Counted from the stretch's first letter, positions 35,902 through 45,890 are shown. The stretch: DNA of 64,000 bases from Roseibium marinum (GCF_002906165.1 NZ_PPCN01000002.1:1-64000); one strand, 5' to 3'. A program made the numbers and translations. The notes: generated by a model from the sequence alone, not told the origin.

Positions 35902-36915
35902 TCACGAATACTCGGCCTGCAGGTCTATCGTAGAGCGTTTGCCGATATCGTCGTAGTGACGGTCAAGCCATTCGCGGGCGGTCTTGCGGCCGATGTCGCG
36001 CAACTCGGTCAGGAAGGACCATTCGGCATTCAGCTTCGACGAGGCCTGGAGCGGTTTCAGTTCAACCGCGGAAATCCGGTGCATATGCACCTTCATGTAG
36101 TCCTCCGGCGACAGTTTCCCTTCTTCGATCAGGCGTGTCACAAAGTTGATGGCCCTGAGTTCCCGCAGAAGGGTCGAATTGAAACTGATCTCGTTGACAC
36201 GGTTGAGGATTTCCCGCGCGCTCTTGGGCACCTCCCGCCGCTCCACCGGATTGATCTGGATCAGCACCACATCCGGTGTTCCGGTCTCGTAAAACAGCGG
36301 ATAAAGCGGTGGATTGCCCATGTAACCACCGTCCCAATAGGGTTCGCCGTCAATTTCCACCGCCTGATAGAGATGCGGCAGGCAGGCGGAGGCCATCACC
36401 GCATCCAGCGTCACTTCCTTGTGGGTGAAGATCCTGATCTTGCCGGTGAACACGTTGGTCGCGGAAACGAACAGCTTCACCGCATCGCAATTATGAACCC
36501 TGTCGAAGTCGACGATATTCGCCACCACGTCGCGCAGGGGATTGACGTTGAACGGGTTGAGTTCATAGGGCGAGGCAAACCGCGACATCACGTCGAAATA
36601 AAGATAGCTCGGAGAAAAATCGAGGCTCCACTGGCCAAGGAGGACATCCAGGGGAGAGCGCTGGATCGGACTGAACTGGGCCTGCCTGCTGACCTCGTAC
36701 CAGAAATTTTCCAGGCTTTCCCGCGCACCCGCCTCGCCGCCGGCCTCCATGCCGCTGACCAGAACAACCGCATTCATCGCGCCTGCGGATGTTCCGGTAA
36801 TCGCATCTATGACAAACCGGTTGTCTTCCAGAAACCAGTCCAGAACACCCCAGGTAAACGCGCCATGCGCACCGCCGCCCTGAAGGGCGAGGTTTATCTT
36901 TTTGGGTGCTGCCAC
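35902..36915 (-). CDS. Patatin-like phospholipase
   Basis: A 337-residue serine hydrolase of the patatin fold. The oxyanion-hole motif LQGGGAHGAF is near residue 9, the nucleophile motif GTSAG near 40, and the catalytic aspartate in WDGGYMGN near 195. No signal peptide. It sits 50 bases downstream of bdhA on the same strand, a pairing found widely in Alphaproteobacteria with polyhydroxybutyrate metabolism, so the substrate may be a lipid or a granule-associated ester; this is inference. Confidence 0.9.
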   Translation of the reverse strand: MAAPKKINLALQGGGAHGAFTWGVLDWFLEDNRFVIDAITGTSAGAMNAVVLVSGMEAGGEAGARESLENFWYEVSRQAQFSPIQRSPLDVLLGQWSLDFSPSYLYFDVMSRFASPYELNPFNVNPLRDVVANIVDFDRVHNCDAVKLFVSATNVFTGKIRIFTHKEVTLDAVMASACLPHLYQAVEIDGEPYWDGGYMGNPPLYPLFYETGTPDVVLIQINPVERREVPKSAREILNRVNEISFNSTLLRELRAINFVTRLIEEGKLSPEDYMKVHMHRISAVELKPLQASSKLNAEWSFLTELRDIGRKTAREWLDRHYDDIGKRSTIDLQAEYS

Positions 36916-36965
36916 CGCGGCCTCCTTGTGCCCTCTTCAAAAGGACCTCGAATTACCAGGAACCT

Positions 36966-37748
36966 TTATTGCGCGGTCCATCCGCCGTCGATCGGCAGGA
37001 TAGAGCCGGTGATCGAAGAGGCGGTGTCGGAGCACAGGAACACCGCATACCCGGCGACCTGTTCGATGGTCACGAACTTCTTTGTCGGCTGGGCGGCCAG
37101 CATCACGTCTTTCTTGACCTCTTCCTCGGTCATGTCGCGCGCCTTCATCGTGTCGGGGATCTGCGCTTCCACGAGCGGCGTCCAGACATAGCCGGGGCAA
37201 ATCGCGTTCACGGTGATCCCCTGTTCGGCAACTTCCAGCGCGACCGTTTTCGTCAGGCCGGCGATGCCGTGTTTGGCGGCGACATAGGCGGATTTGAAGG
37301 GCGAAGCGACGAGTGCATGCGCGGAAGCGGTGTTGATGACCCTGCCCCAACCCTTCTTTTTCATGCCCGGAAGGGCGGCCCGGATGCCGTGAAAGGCCGA
37401 CGTCAGGTTGATCGCGATGATCGCGTCCCACTTTTCGACCGGAAACTCGTCCACCGGTGAGACGAACTGAATGCCGGCATTGTTGACCAGGATATCGACC
37501 GACCCGAATTCCTTTTCCGCGTCGGAAATCATGCCGGCGATCTCGTCACCCTTCAGCATGTTGGCGGGAGAATACACGCAGCGGACACCGAAATCGGCCT
37601 CGATGGCAGCGCGTGTCCGTTCGATTTCATCCGCATCGCCCAGGCCGTTGATAACGACATTGGCGCCTTTTTCGGCAAAGGCACGGGCGCAGCCAAGGCC
37701 GATTCCCGAAGTGGATCCGGTTACAACGGCAGTTTTATTGGAAAGCAT
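36966..37748 (-). CDS. bdhA: D-3-hydroxybutyrate dehydrogenase
   Basis: A 260-residue short-chain dehydrogenase that interconverts 3-hydroxybutyrate and acetoacetate with NAD. Visible are TGSTSGIG (cofactor loop, near 10-17), NNAGIQ (near 88), catalytic Ser in NTASAHAL, YVAAKHG (Tyr and Lys) and the subfamily-specific ICPGYVWTPLVE followed by a long substrate-loop insert. The ATG at 37748 with GGGAG upstream is used; longer frames exist upstream but lack similarity. Probably cotranscribed with the patatin gene. Confidence 0.93.
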   Translation of the reverse strand: MLSNKTAVVTGSTSGIGLGCARAFAEKGANVVINGLGDADEIERTRAAIEADFGVRCVYSPANMLKGDEIAGMISDAEKEFGSVDILVNNAGIQFVSPVDEFPVEKWDAIIAINLTSAFHGIRAALPGMKKKGWGRVINTASAHALVASPFKSAYVAAKHGIAGLTKTVALEVAEQGITVNAICPGYVWTPLVEAQIPDTMKARDMTEEEVKKDVMLAAQPTKKFVTIEQVAGYAVFLCSDTASSITGSILPIDGGWTAQ

Positions 37749-37884
37749 GAGGGAACTCCCGAGGATTGATAAATTTTCCGGTGCATCATTCCACCAGTTA
37801 GTGTCGCACCGCAACATAGCAATGACAAAAGCGACAAGCACGCCACCGCCCTGAAGCCTGTCGCGCTTCGGGATGAATGGATTT

Positions 37885-38772
37885 CTACCGGCGGCGCAGA
37901 CGCCGGACACCGTCGAGCGCCTTGCGGGCTCGGGCGCTTGCGGCGGTCTTCTGTTCATCCGCCTTGGTGTAATCGGCGGGCTTCAGGCCGAGCCGGCCGG
38001 CGAAACGTTCCCGGATAAGCCCGTAGAAAGTCGCGTGGAAACTGGCGAATACCCAGACCAGGATCAGCATCGTTCCCATTGGAAACACCGCAGAGCGGAT
38101 CTGCTGCCAAAGCACGCTCGCAGGCATCAGCCCGTCGCTGATGCCCAGCAGCAACGCCCAGGCAAACACCAGAAACCCGGCGAGCAGGCTCATGACCAGG
38201 GCGGAAAACGCCATGGCCCAGCCGAGCCCGGACGTTGCCCGCCAGCTTTCCTTCAAGGTGAGCGGGTCGTCGAGCGCCGCGGCCGGAAGGATGACCGAGA
38301 ACCGCTGAACCACCATCAATGCGATGAAGGGCGCCAGAAAGAAAAGCAGCAGGCCCACGCCCGCCGTCACGGCGGCAAGAAGCAGCGCGACAATCGCCAG
38401 AGGTATGAGCGACAGGAGGCCAATCAGGGCAAGAATGATCTGGTTGAGGATCACCCGGGCGGTGCGCCCGCCGAACGTGAGCGGAAAGTCCCCTGCGTCG
38501 ATCAGGATCCTGCGGACATAGGCGATGGCGATCGAAAAGCCGACCAGCAGATTGGCGGCCGCCGCCAGCAGACGCAGTGCGCCCTCATCAACGGCCGCCA
38601 CCGGTTCGGTCATGTAGGACACTGTCTTGAACCCGCTTTCCGGCATCAGGACACCGCCGATGGCGAAATTGAGGGCAATGAGCAACACGATATAGGCCCA
38701 ACCGGTGCGCAACAGCGTGCCCATATTGTGTTGTGCCAGAGAAAGGGACCTTTCCAGGACCGTGATGAACAT
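37885..38772 (-). CDS. Multi-pass membrane protein of unknown function
   Basis: A 295-residue protein with about six hydrophobic segments (near 20-42, 66-86, 107-150 as two helices, 180-210, 235-262) and a basic cytosolic tail (RARKALDGVRRLRRR). The layout resembles YciC/DUF975-like inner-membrane families, but no diagnostic motif is seen. Upstream of bdhA by 136 bases on the same strand, and divergent from ispG. Confidence 0.7.
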   Translation of the reverse strand: MFITVLERSLSLAQHNMGTLLRTGWAYIVLLIALNFAIGGVLMPESGFKTVSYMTEPVAAVDEGALRLLAAAANLLVGFSIAIAYVRRILIDAGDFPLTFGGRTARVILNQIILALIGLLSLIPLAIVALLLAAVTAGVGLLLFFLAPFIALMVVQRFSVILPAAALDDPLTLKESWRATSGLGWAMAFSALVMSLLAGFLVFAWALLLGISDGLMPASVLWQQIRSAVFPMGTMLILVWVFASFHATFYGLIRERFAGRLGLKPADYTKADEQKTAASARARKALDGVRRLRRR

Positions 38773-39040
38773 GAGCTGTCCTCAGGGGGTTTGACCGAGC
38801 TTGCGGCAGGATACCGGTTTTGCCGGACCGCGCCAGCACCGCATCGGGCATTTTCCGCTCGCGCGCACCTGGCCTGACGCTCCGCCTGTCTCCTGACGAA
38901 AAACAGCCGCATTCACCAGGTACGGACCGTCCCCATTGCCCTTTTTCGCCTCACCCCCTAATCATGCGCTGGAAAAGCGGACCGAGTTCCCTCATGTATG
39001 TGTCCATGAGCTCAATCCCAATGACCCTTTGGTTCCTGTC

Positions 39041-40300
39041 ATGATCGACGACTTCGCAAAAGCCTTGCCCCGCCGCAAATCGATTGGCGTGATGGTTGGC
39101 AATGTTCTGGTTGGCGGCGGCGCGCCGGTTGCCGTGCAATCGATGACCAACACCGACACCGCCGACGCCGATGCAACCGTTGCCCAGGTTTCGGCGCTCG
39201 CCCGGGCCGGTTCGGAAATCGTGCGCATCACCGTCGACCGGCCGGAAGCCGCGGCCCAGGTGCCGCGCATCCGCGAGCGGCTGGACCGCCTCGGCATCGA
39301 TGTGCCGCTGGTCGGCGATTTTCATTATATCGGCCACAAGCTTCTGAGCGACTATCCCGATTGCGCCACGGCTCTCGACAAATACCGGATCAATCCGGGC
39401 AATGTCGGCTTCAAGGCCAAGCGCGACACGCAGTTCTCCCAGATCATCGAGATTGCCCTGAAACACGACAAGCCGGTCCGCATCGGCGTCAATTGGGGGT
39501 CGCTCGACCAGGAACTGCTGACAAAGCTGATGGACCAGAACGCGGAAAGCGCCAGGCCGGTTTCGGCCGCCGCCGTGATGCGTGAGGCGATCATCCAGTC
39601 CGGCATCCTGTCCGCCGAACGCGCCGAAGCCCTCGGCATGGGCCGCGACAAGATCATCCTGTCCGCCAAGGTCAGCCAGGTTCAGGACCTGATCGCCGTC
39701 TATGCCGACCTTGCCCGCCGCTGCGACTACGCGCTTCATCTCGGCCTGACGGAAGCCGGCATGGGCAGCAAGGGCATTGTTTCCTCGGCCGCCTCCATGG
39801 GCATCCTGCTGCAGCAGGGCATCGGAGACACGATCCGCGTGTCGCTGACGCCGGAGCCGGGCGGCGACCGCACCCGCGAGGTGCAGGTCGCGCAGGAACT
39901 GCTGCAGGTGATGGGCTTCCGCGCCTTCGTGCCGGTCGTCGCCGCCTGCCCCGGCTGCGGGCGCACCACATCGACAGTGTTCCAGGAATTGGCGTCCGAC
40001 ATCGAGGACCATATCCGCGTTTCCATGCCGAAGTGGCGCGAAGAGTATCCCGGCGTCGAAAGCCTCAATGTCGCGGTGATGGGCTGCATCGTCAACGGAC
40101 CGGGTGAATCCAAACACGCCGATATCGGCATTTCACTGCCCGGCACCGGCGAAACCCCCTCCGCGCCGGTTTTCGTGGATGGCGAGAAGGTCACCACGCT
40201 GCGCGGCTCCGGCATCGCGGGTGAATTCAAGAAAATGGTGCTGGACTACATTGAAAAGCGCTACGGCACCGGCAGCAAATCCTCTTCCGACGCCGCCTGA
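39041..40300 (+). CDS. ispG: 4-hydroxy-3-methylbut-2-enyl-diphosphate synthase IspG
   Basis: A 419-residue enzyme of the MEP isoprenoid pathway, reducing the cyclic diphosphate MEc[13 protein letters not shown] near residue 30, the TIM-barrel [10 protein letters not shown] near 120, and the iron-sulfur motif CPGCGRT followed by [11 protein letters not shown] near 350 are all present. The in-frame ATG at 39041 is preferred; the frame runs further upstream but without similarity. Followed by pdxY after 21 bases. Confidence 0.95.
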   Translation: MIDDFAKALPRRKSIGVMVGNVLVGGGAPVAVQSMTNTDTADADATVAQVSALARAGSEIVRITVDRPEAAAQVPRIRERLDRLGIDVPLVGDFHYIGHKLLSDYPDCATALDKYRINPGNVGFKAKRDTQFSQIIEIALKHDKPVRIGVNWGSLDQELLTKLMDQNAESARPVSAAAVMREAIIQSGILSAERAEALGMGRDKIILSAKVSQVQDLIAVYADLARRCDYALHLGLTEAGMGSKGIVSSAASMGILLQQGIGDTIRVSLTPEPGGDRTREVQVAQELLQVMGFRAFVPVVAACPGCGRTTSTVFQELASDIEDHIRVSMPKWREEYPGVESLNVAVMGCIVNGPGESKHADIGISLPGTGETPSAPVFVDGEKVTTLRGSGIAGEFKKMVLDYIEKRYGTGSKSSSDAA

Positions 40301-40321
40301 CCCTCCAGAAAGTAGCCGACG

Positions 40322-41224
40322 ATGACGCAACCGCCGGGAGCCCCCGTGCCGCAGAAAAAGCCGATCCTTGTCATCACCTCGCAAGTCGTGCGTGGCGGCA
40401 TCAGCGGTCGCGGGCTGACCTTCGCGCTGGAGCGGATCGGTCACGACGTCTGGTTCCTGCCAACCATTCTGCTGCCCTGGCACCCGGGCCAGGGCAGCGG
40501 CACGCGGATCGTCCCGCCGTCCGATGCTTTTGCCGCGATTGCGCGGGATCTTGCCGCCTCGCCCGGACTTGGCGAACTCGGCGCGGTCATCTCCGGTTAT
40601 CTCGGCAATGCTGAGCAGGCCGAAGCCATTGAAGGCATCGTGAAGGCGGTCAGAAAGGCCAATCCGCAGGCAGTCTATCTCTGCGATCCGGTCATCGGCG
40701 ATTATTCTCCAGCCGGGGGCAGCGGGCTTTATGTGCCCGAGGCGACCGCCGAGGCCATACGGGACCGGTTGATCCCGCTGGCGGATATCGTCACGCCCAA
40801 TTGTTTCGAGCTCGGCTGGCTGACCGGACGGGAGATCGAGAGCGAGCTGCAGGCGCTGGCCGCCGCGCGCCATCTCGGCAACGAGCGCGTCCTGGTCACC
40901 TCCTCACCGGCGCTCCGCCGCAATGCCATTGCCAACCTGCTCGCCGGGCCGCGCGGCGCCGTCGCCGCGGAACATGCCGTCATCACCGATCCTCCCAAGG
41001 GAACCGGCGATCTGATTGCCGGGCTGTTTCTTGCTAATCTGCTCGCCGGACAGGACGACGAGAAAGCGCTCAAGCACGCCTCCGCTTCCGTTTTCGAACT
41101 GGTTGCCAGAAGCGTCAAGAAGGGCGCCGACGAGTTGCTCTTCGCCGAGGAACAGCAATCGGTCGTCCGGGCCATGGCGCTTGTGACCTCGCGCCGGGTC
41201 CTGGAATCCAGGGCCCGTGCCTGA
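40322..41224 (+). CDS. pdxY: Pyridoxal kinase
   Basis: A 300-residue ribokinase-fold enzyme phosphorylating pyridoxal in B6 salvage. SQVVRGGISGRG (near 22-33) shapes the substrate pocket; CDPVIGDY (near 120) and TPNCFELGWLTG (near 160) are PdxY/PdxK motifs; the catalytic base region is PPKGTGDLIAG (near 222), where the usual anion-hole GTGD is intact. Tightly followed by the DUF429 gene, with which it overlaps by 8 bases. Confidence 0.92.
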   Translation: MTQPPGAPVPQKKPILVITSQVVRGGISGRGLTFALERIGHDVWFLPTILLPWHPGQGSGTRIVPPSDAFAAIARDLAASPGLGELGAVISGYLGNAEQAEAIEGIVKAVRKANPQAVYLCDPVIGDYSPAGGSGLYVPEATAEAIRDRLIPLADIVTPNCFELGWLTGREIESELQALAAARHLGNERVLVTSSPALRRNAIANLLAGPRGAVAAEHAVITDPPKGTGDLIAGLFLANLLAGQDDEKALKHASASVFELVARSVKKGADELLFAEEQQSVVRAMALVTSRRVLESRARA

Positions 41225-41954
41225 CAGCGCCGACCTGTGGGTGGCCGGCGTCGACGGCTGCAAGGCCGGCTGGATCGCCGTTCTGCGCAATCTGAATAAC
41301 CCTCGGGAGCTGCAGCTCCGGCTGTTCCCGGCTTTCTCCGATCTGCTCGGTGTCGCACCTGTTGCGCGGATCATCGCGGTCGACATGCCCATCGGCCTGC
41401 CGGACTGGATCGGCCCCGAGGGCCGCGGCCCGGAAAAAGCGGCAAGAAACCATCTGGGACTGCGGCAGTCCTCTGTCTTCACCGTGCCTTCGCGCGCCGC
41501 CGTCTACGAGGACGATTACCCGGCCGCCTGTGAAACGGCGCAGAAGACGTCGCAACCGCCCAAAAAAGTCTCCAAACAGTGCTTTCATCTTTTTCCGAAG
41601 ATCCGCGAGATCGACGCCCTGATGACGGCGGAGCTTGAAGCCCGCGTCTACGAGGTCCACCCGGAACTCGCCTTCTGGAGGCTGAACGGAAAGCGGGAAA
41701 TGAGCCTGCCGAAAAAAATCAAGAGCCGCCCCAATCCGGAAGGTCTCGATCAGCGCCGCGATCTGATGGTGTCGAAAGGCCTAGACCGGGCTTTCCTGGA
41801 TCAAAAGCCGCCGCGCGGCTGTGGCCGCGACGATCTCCTGGACGCAGCCGCCAACAGCCTGATCGCGGAGCGGATTTTCCTTGGACAGGCGGAACCGTTT
41901 CCGAAAGACTATCGGCGAGACGAGCGCGGACTAAGGATGGCGATCTGGGCCTGA
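41217..41954 (+). CDS. DUF429 family protein
   Basis: A 245-residue protein with the family opening GVDGCKAGWIAV, VDMPIGLP near 58, and EVHPELAFWRLNG near 145, an RNase-H-like fold with a conserved acidic set. The function is unknown; a predicted nuclease role comes from the fold. GTG start at 41217 inside the end of pdxY. A weak stem (41958-41963 with 41976-41981) follows the stop. Confidence 0.88.
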   Translation: MPDSADLWVAGVDGCKAGWIAVLRNLNNPRELQLRLFPAFSDLLGVAPVARIIAVDMPIGLPDWIGPEGRGPEKAARNHLGLRQSSVFTVPSRAAVYEDDYPAACETAQKTSQPPKKVSKQCFHLFPKIREIDALMTAELEARVYEVHPELAFWRLNGKREMSLPKKIKSRPNPEGLDQRRDLMVSKGLDRAFLDQKPPRGCGRDDLLDAAANSLIAERIFLGQAEPFPKDYRRDERGLRMAIWA

Positions 41955-42285
41955 AGCGCCGGACCGGACCGAAAATCCGGCACTGCATCAAGTCGACACA
42001 AGACTCGCAAAAGCTACAGGGTGTTATTCGGATGGTGGCGGGTTCCGGCCGTCCGCAAAGTTCAGATGACATATTTCACCGGAGCATCCTGCGTACGGAA
42101 CGCAAATCGGATGTTTCACCACTCCAAGATCAATCAGTTTTCCCCTTGTCATATGCATTTCTTATGAAAACAGACCCTGGAGAGGACACACGTTTTATGC
42201 GGCCCAAAGGCATTGCTGATCGAATGTCACGGCGCGACTAGTTTTTCCTGATACATGTAAAGCAAACGTGCTTTTGGAGGTAGGA
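41955..42285. other. Intergenic region before the DUF2092 gene
   Basis: No gene is seen. The last ~150 bases are less GC-rich and presumably carry the promoter of the next operon; no confident -35/-10 pair could be placed. Confidence 0.4.
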
Positions 42286-43059
42286 ATGACAAATACCGGA
42301 AGGAATGCTTCCGTCCCTGTTCTTGTCGGTCTGTTGGCTGCGCTTGGACAGGCACCCGCTGCAATGGCGGCAGATAGTTCCCATGACGAAGCAACACAAA
42401 CGGCCATTGCCGCCGTATCCGAAATGGGCAGGCAGCTGCGTGAACTGAAAAGTTTCGGCATCCACGCCGACGTTGCCTATGACGACGTCGTCAGCGACGG
42501 AATTCTCGTTCAAAGAAACGAGGAAGTCACGATTTCTGCGCGTGTTCCGGACGGCTTGCGCGCCGAAATTGATGGCGCGGATCTTCATCGCAGCATCACC
42601 TACGACGGTCTGACGGTTACGGTCTACGGCGAAACACTCGGTTACTACGCCCAGTTCGAGGCTCCCGCGACAATCCGCGAAACGCTGCAAAAGGCCGCCG
42701 AACAGCATGATCTTCAGCTCCCGCTTGCAGACCTGTTCTTTTGGGGAACCGATGAGGATAATCTCGCCGATGTGACGTCTGCCACCATGGTCGGACCTGC
42801 GAATATTGGTGGCCGCCTGTGCGACCAGTATGTCTTCGCGCAGGACGATGTGAGCTGGCAGATCTGGATCACGCAAGGAGACAAGAAGCTTCCTTGCAAG
42901 CTGGCCATTGTCGACTTGTCACAACCTGCCAGACCTCAATATTCAGCTGTCATCGACATGACACCTGAAGCGACGTTCGATGCATCGGTCTTCAGTTTTG
43001 CCCCGCCGGAGGGGGCTGAAAAGATCAGCATCTACACTGCAAAAACCGCTGACCAATAA
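42286..43059 (+). CDS. DUF2092 family secreted protein
   Basis: A 257-residue protein with a signal peptide cleaved near AMAA (about residue 30). The family pattern follows: SEMGRQLRELKSF, a central ITYDGLTVTVYGETLGYYAQFEAP, and a late GDKKLPCKLAIVD. It is predicted to have a LolA/LppX-like beta fold that binds hydrophobic ligands. ATG at 42286 with GGAGG at 42276-42280. Forms an operon with the next small secreted gene, 19 bases away; this pair recurs in Alphaproteobacteria. Confidence 0.85.
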   Translation: MTNTGRNASVPVLVGLLAALGQAPAAMAADSSHDEATQTAIAAVSEMGRQLRELKSFGIHADVAYDDVVSDGILVQRNEEVTISARVPDGLRAEIDGADLHRSITYDGLTVTVYGETLGYYAQFEAPATIRETLQKAAEQHDLQLPLADLFFWGTDEDNLADVTSATMVGPANIGGRLCDQYVFAQDDVSWQIWITQGDKKLPCKLAIVDLSQPARPQYSAVIDMTPEATFDASVFSFAPPEGAEKISIYTAKTADQ

Positions 43060-43078
43060 CCCGGGAGGACAACCGATC

Positions 43079-43570
43079 ATGCGCAAAATCCTGATATCAG
43101 CCCTTTCGGCATTCCTGATTTACGGCCTCGTTCCGGCGACGGTCCATCTTGCAAGCACCGACCACGCGGAAGCCCGTGGAGGTGGTCATCGTGGCGGCGG
43201 TGGAGGTGGCGGACGCCACACGGTGAACAACCGTGCGGGCGGTGGCGGTGTTCACCGCCAGGTCAACAACACTGTGGTGAACCGGAACAATACCGTGGTG
43301 AACCGCAAGAACGTTGACGTAAACATCAACCGGAATACCAACATCAATGTTGACAGCCATTACTATGACAATCGTCACCATCCGGTTGCAACGGCAGCTG
43401 CAATTACCGCGGCGGCTGTCGCAGTTGGCACGATCGTCGCGTCGCTACCCTCCGGTTGTTCCCAGGTGGTCGTCAACGGCATTGTCTATCAACAATGCGG
43501 CAACGCCTGGTATGCACCGCAATACCAGGGTACGACCGTAAATTACATTGTTGTAAACCCGCCACGCTAA
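43079..43570 (+). CDS. Small Asn/Gly-rich secreted protein
   Basis: A 163-residue protein with a signal peptide ending near residue 33. Then come a Gly/His-rich stretch and a repetitive Asn-Val region (VNNTVVNRNNTVVNRKN, near 60-80), a hydrophobic Ala-rich segment (near 103-125), and a C-terminal domain with two cysteines and Tyr-rich strands ending NYIVVNPPR. It has no enzymatic motif. Partner of the DUF2092 gene; a surface or periplasmic binding role is possible. ATG at 43079 with GGGAGGA upstream. Confidence 0.8.
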   Translation: MRKILISALSAFLIYGLVPATVHLASTDHAEARGGGHRGGGGGGGRHTVNNRAGGGGVHRQVNNTVVNRNNTVVNRKNVDVNINRNTNINVDSHYYDNRHHPVATAAAITAAAVAVGTIVASLPSGCSQVVVNGIVYQQCGNAWYAPQYQGTTVNYIVVNPPR

Positions 43571-43582
43571 ACAAGTGCGGGC

Positions 43583-43614
43583 GTCGGCAGCCGGACACTG
43601 AACCGGCTGCCGAC
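43583..43614 (+). terminator. Hairpin terminator after the DUF2092 operon
   Basis: GTCGGCAGCCGG and its perfect complement around an 8-base loop, 12 bp stem, just after the stop; no strong T-run. Confidence 0.65.
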
Positions 43615-43733
43615 GGGCATTGCCAACTTATGTCGGTCGGTCAGCAGCGTATCTCGTAAACGGATTTCAGGCGTTCATTCGACCTGTGCAGGCATCCCAT
43701 AGGCCGAATGCATCTGTTCCTGCGTGCCGGTTA

Positions 43734-44171
43734 TGAGGGCGCTGATATACCTCCCGCCCAAGCAAGGGAAAGTCTCCGCCGACACCGTCACCTACAAACT
43801 CACCGGCAAGCCGGATGAGACCGTGACCGTAAAGATCGATATGCGCGACGGACCAGGCGCTTTCGGCAGCGACGAGATCTACAACGAGTCCTTCAAGGCG
43901 GTTTTCTTGCTCTTCATCATCGCTGTCCTGGTGGAAAGCGATCATCGGCACGATAGCCGGAGATGGCAAGATGACCCCTTTGAAGTCTCTGTTTTTCCCG
44001 AACAAATCCCGCTTTCCACCAAGCGGCGGCTATTCAGTGCCGGTGGACGGCCCCTATGTGGTCAAGGTCCAGGCACGCGACCCCGCCAATCCGAAAAAGA
44101 AGATCGAAGCCTCTTGGGGCCCGAACCGGATCGGCAAGCGGGCGGTGATCGACCTGAATTTGAAGCTGTAG
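43734..44171 (+). pseudogene. Broken gene: two frames of one apparent protein
   Basis: The frame from 43734 reads like protein (YLPPKQGKVSADTVTYKL...DMRDGPGAFGSDEIYNESFKAVF) and then turns to nonsense-like residues. A second frame takes over near 43930 (SWWKAIIGTIAGDGKMTPLK...YSVPVDGPYVVKVQARDP) and runs to a TAG at 44169-44171. One indel around 43910-43930 would join them. No start with a good ribosome site is seen at the 5' end, so the gene may also be truncated. The family is not recognised. Confidence 0.45.
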
Positions 44172-44185
44172 GAAAGCCCTGAAAA

Positions 44186-44226
44186 CCTCAAGCAGGCGGT
44201 CGGGACACCCGGCCGCCTGCTTGAGG
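44186..44226. terminator. Strong bidirectional hairpin terminator
   Basis: A 14-bp perfect stem (CCTCAAGCAGGCGG, 44186-44199, with 44213-44226) around a 13-base loop, between the decayed gene and the convergent DUF2235 gene. Confidence 0.7.
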
Positions 44227-44233
44227 AAAGAGG

Positions 44234-45781
44234 CTACCTGACCCGCTCGACCGTCAGTTTCACGCTGCCGCGGTTATTGCCATAAGCCTGCCAGGCATCG
44301 TTGGCGAAGGCATAAAGATATCCGTCCCCTTTCGGGGAAAAGCGCTCGCCTTTGCCGATCAGAATGCTTTCATGGGGGACCGCGTTTCCCGTATCATCCG
44401 TACTGATGCCGTTGGCGACGACACCCACGAGCGAAAACCAGGGCAGGTCTCCTTCCCGGCGGGTCAGCCGGAAATCCGTTTGCGGGTTACCGGACAAGGT
44501 CTTGAACAGTTTCTCCACCTGCCCCCAGGCGGAAGCGGCCAGGTGAATAACTTCGCCCGCCTGGAATTTTCCGTCCTTCGTGCCCTCCGGGCCGCATTTG
44601 ATGGTGGCATCAACCCACTGGCCCGACGCCGTGAACAGGTAGTCTTCGTCGGCCTTCAGAAACAGCCCGGTCGCATTCCATTTTTCACGCGCGAAGATAT
44701 CCAACGTGAGTTTCTGTCCCTTGTCCAGCCGTTGCGTCGGCCAGTAGACGGATTGGGTCAAAGGCGGATTTTTGTGCCGCTTCAGGGCGGAGGAATGAAA
44801 AAATGTCTTTGATTTCGGGGCCGTAAGACAGGGCACGCTTCGCGGCCGGGACCTCAGCTTTTTGTAGAAACCGATGACGGAATCATGCAGCACGTCCTGC
44901 GGGTCCGGATCGAGCTGGGCCACGGCCGCGGCCCGGAAGACAAGACCGCAAGCCTTTGCCTCTTCGATCATCCACTTCAGAGCGCCGTCTGAAAGCCCCA
45001 TGCGGGCATAGCCTCCGCCCACGTCGGAATGCGCACCGGGAAACCAGATCTGCCTGACGTCCGTCTCCGCCGCTGCCTTCGTCCACAAGGTTGGAGAAAA
45101 GGTCGAACGGGGCTCATCGATTGCGATGGCGTGCCGCGCGAATGCAACGGTGTCACTCAGCTCCGCATCGTGAAAGGAATGCTTCGCAGGGTCGTCGAAG
45201 AGGTTCAGCAGCGCAAGTTCATCGGGAATGCCGAGGGACCCGACGGTGTCCCACACGCCGAGAAAGTGAACGGGCGTCTTCCCCGCGCCGTCCAGTCCCG
45301 GCCCGTTATTGTGAAACGGCAGGTGCCTCAGGCTTCTCCGGTCGTCCTTTTTCCTGCGGTAATTGGCGAAAACTTCGTCCACCCGCGCCCAGACCACTTC
45401 GTCGGACAATCCCTCTTCAGTCAAATCGAGCAGACCGCAGGCGGAGATCATTCCCGCCAGGCTTCTGACAGTGTAAGCGCCCCTGCTGAAGCCGAACAGG
45501 AAGAGGGCGTCTTCCGGCTGATAGATCCCCGCGAGCCATCTGTAGGCACTCTTGATATTGCGGTCGAGTCCGTCGCCCATGCCGCCGCCAAGAAGCCTTT
45601 TCCACCAGCCGCCCTCCGTCCCGACGCCTGCGTGATAATACTTCTCCTGCCTGCCGCCGGAAGCATCGGCTCCGCTGATAGAGGCGTGAATTTTCACCAC
45701 ATTCGTCGGGGCCGGTATACCTTCATCCATATTGTCCGGTGTCGCCCAGGTTCCATCGCAACACACAACTAGATTGACCAT
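44234..45781 (-). CDS. DUF2235 alpha/beta hydrolase (Tle1-like)
   Basis: A 515-residue protein. It opens with VVCCDGTWATPDN, has the nucleophile-elbow motif FGFSRGAYTVRSLAG (near 95-109, Ser in GFSRG), GVWDTVGSLGIP near 170 and WFPGAHSDVGGGYA near 245, all DUF2235 marks. The catalytic triad is Ser, Asp and His from these blocks. After ~330 a second, beta-rich domain is present that is absent from the shortest members. The family includes T6SS phospholipase effectors, but no vgrG, hcp or immunity gene is next to it, so a housekeeping lipase role is as likely. Confidence 0.85.
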   Translation of the reverse strand: MVNLVVCCDGTWATPDNMDEGIPAPTNVVKIHASISGADASGGRQEKYYHAGVGTEGGWWKRLLGGGMGDGLDRNIKSAYRWLAGIYQPEDALFLFGFSRGAYTVRSLAGMISACGLLDLTEEGLSDEVVWARVDEVFANYRRKKDDRRSLRHLPFHNNGPGLDGAGKTPVHFLGVWDTVGSLGIPDELALLNLFDDPAKHSFHDAELSDTVAFARHAIAIDEPRSTFSPTLWTKAAAETDVRQIWFPGAHSDVGGGYARMGLSDGALKWMIEEAKACGLVFRAAAVAQLDPDPQDVLHDSVIGFYKKLRSRPRSVPCLTAPKSKTFFHSSALKRHKNPPLTQSVYWPTQRLDKGQKLTLDIFAREKWNATGLFLKADEDYLFTASGQWVDATIKCGPEGTKDGKFQAGEVIHLAASAWGQVEKLFKTLSGNPQTDFRLTRREGDLPWFSLVGVVANGISTDDTGNAVPHESILIGKGERFSPKGDGYLYAFANDAWQAYGNNRGSVKLTVERVR

Positions 45782-45890
45782 GTCCCCGTTCCCGTCTGGA
45801 TTGTCCGGAGATATAAATTAATCACAGGTTTTACCGGATCACCAAGGACGAATGCGGACACCCGCCGGCAGAGCGCCGGAAAACCCGGGT

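Noticed and set aside
35803..37191. A 462-residue plus-strand frame over the patatin and bdhA genes
   Set aside because: Both minus-strand genes have full catalytic motifs; the plus frame has none.
38951..40117. A 388-residue minus-strand frame opposite ispG
   Set aside because: Shadow of the conserved ispG gene; composition typical of reversed GC-rich coding DNA.
44234..45781. DUF2235 gene as a type VI secretion effector
   Set aside because: No vgrG, hcp, PAAR or recognisable immunity gene is nearby, so the effector role is not supported beyond family membership.
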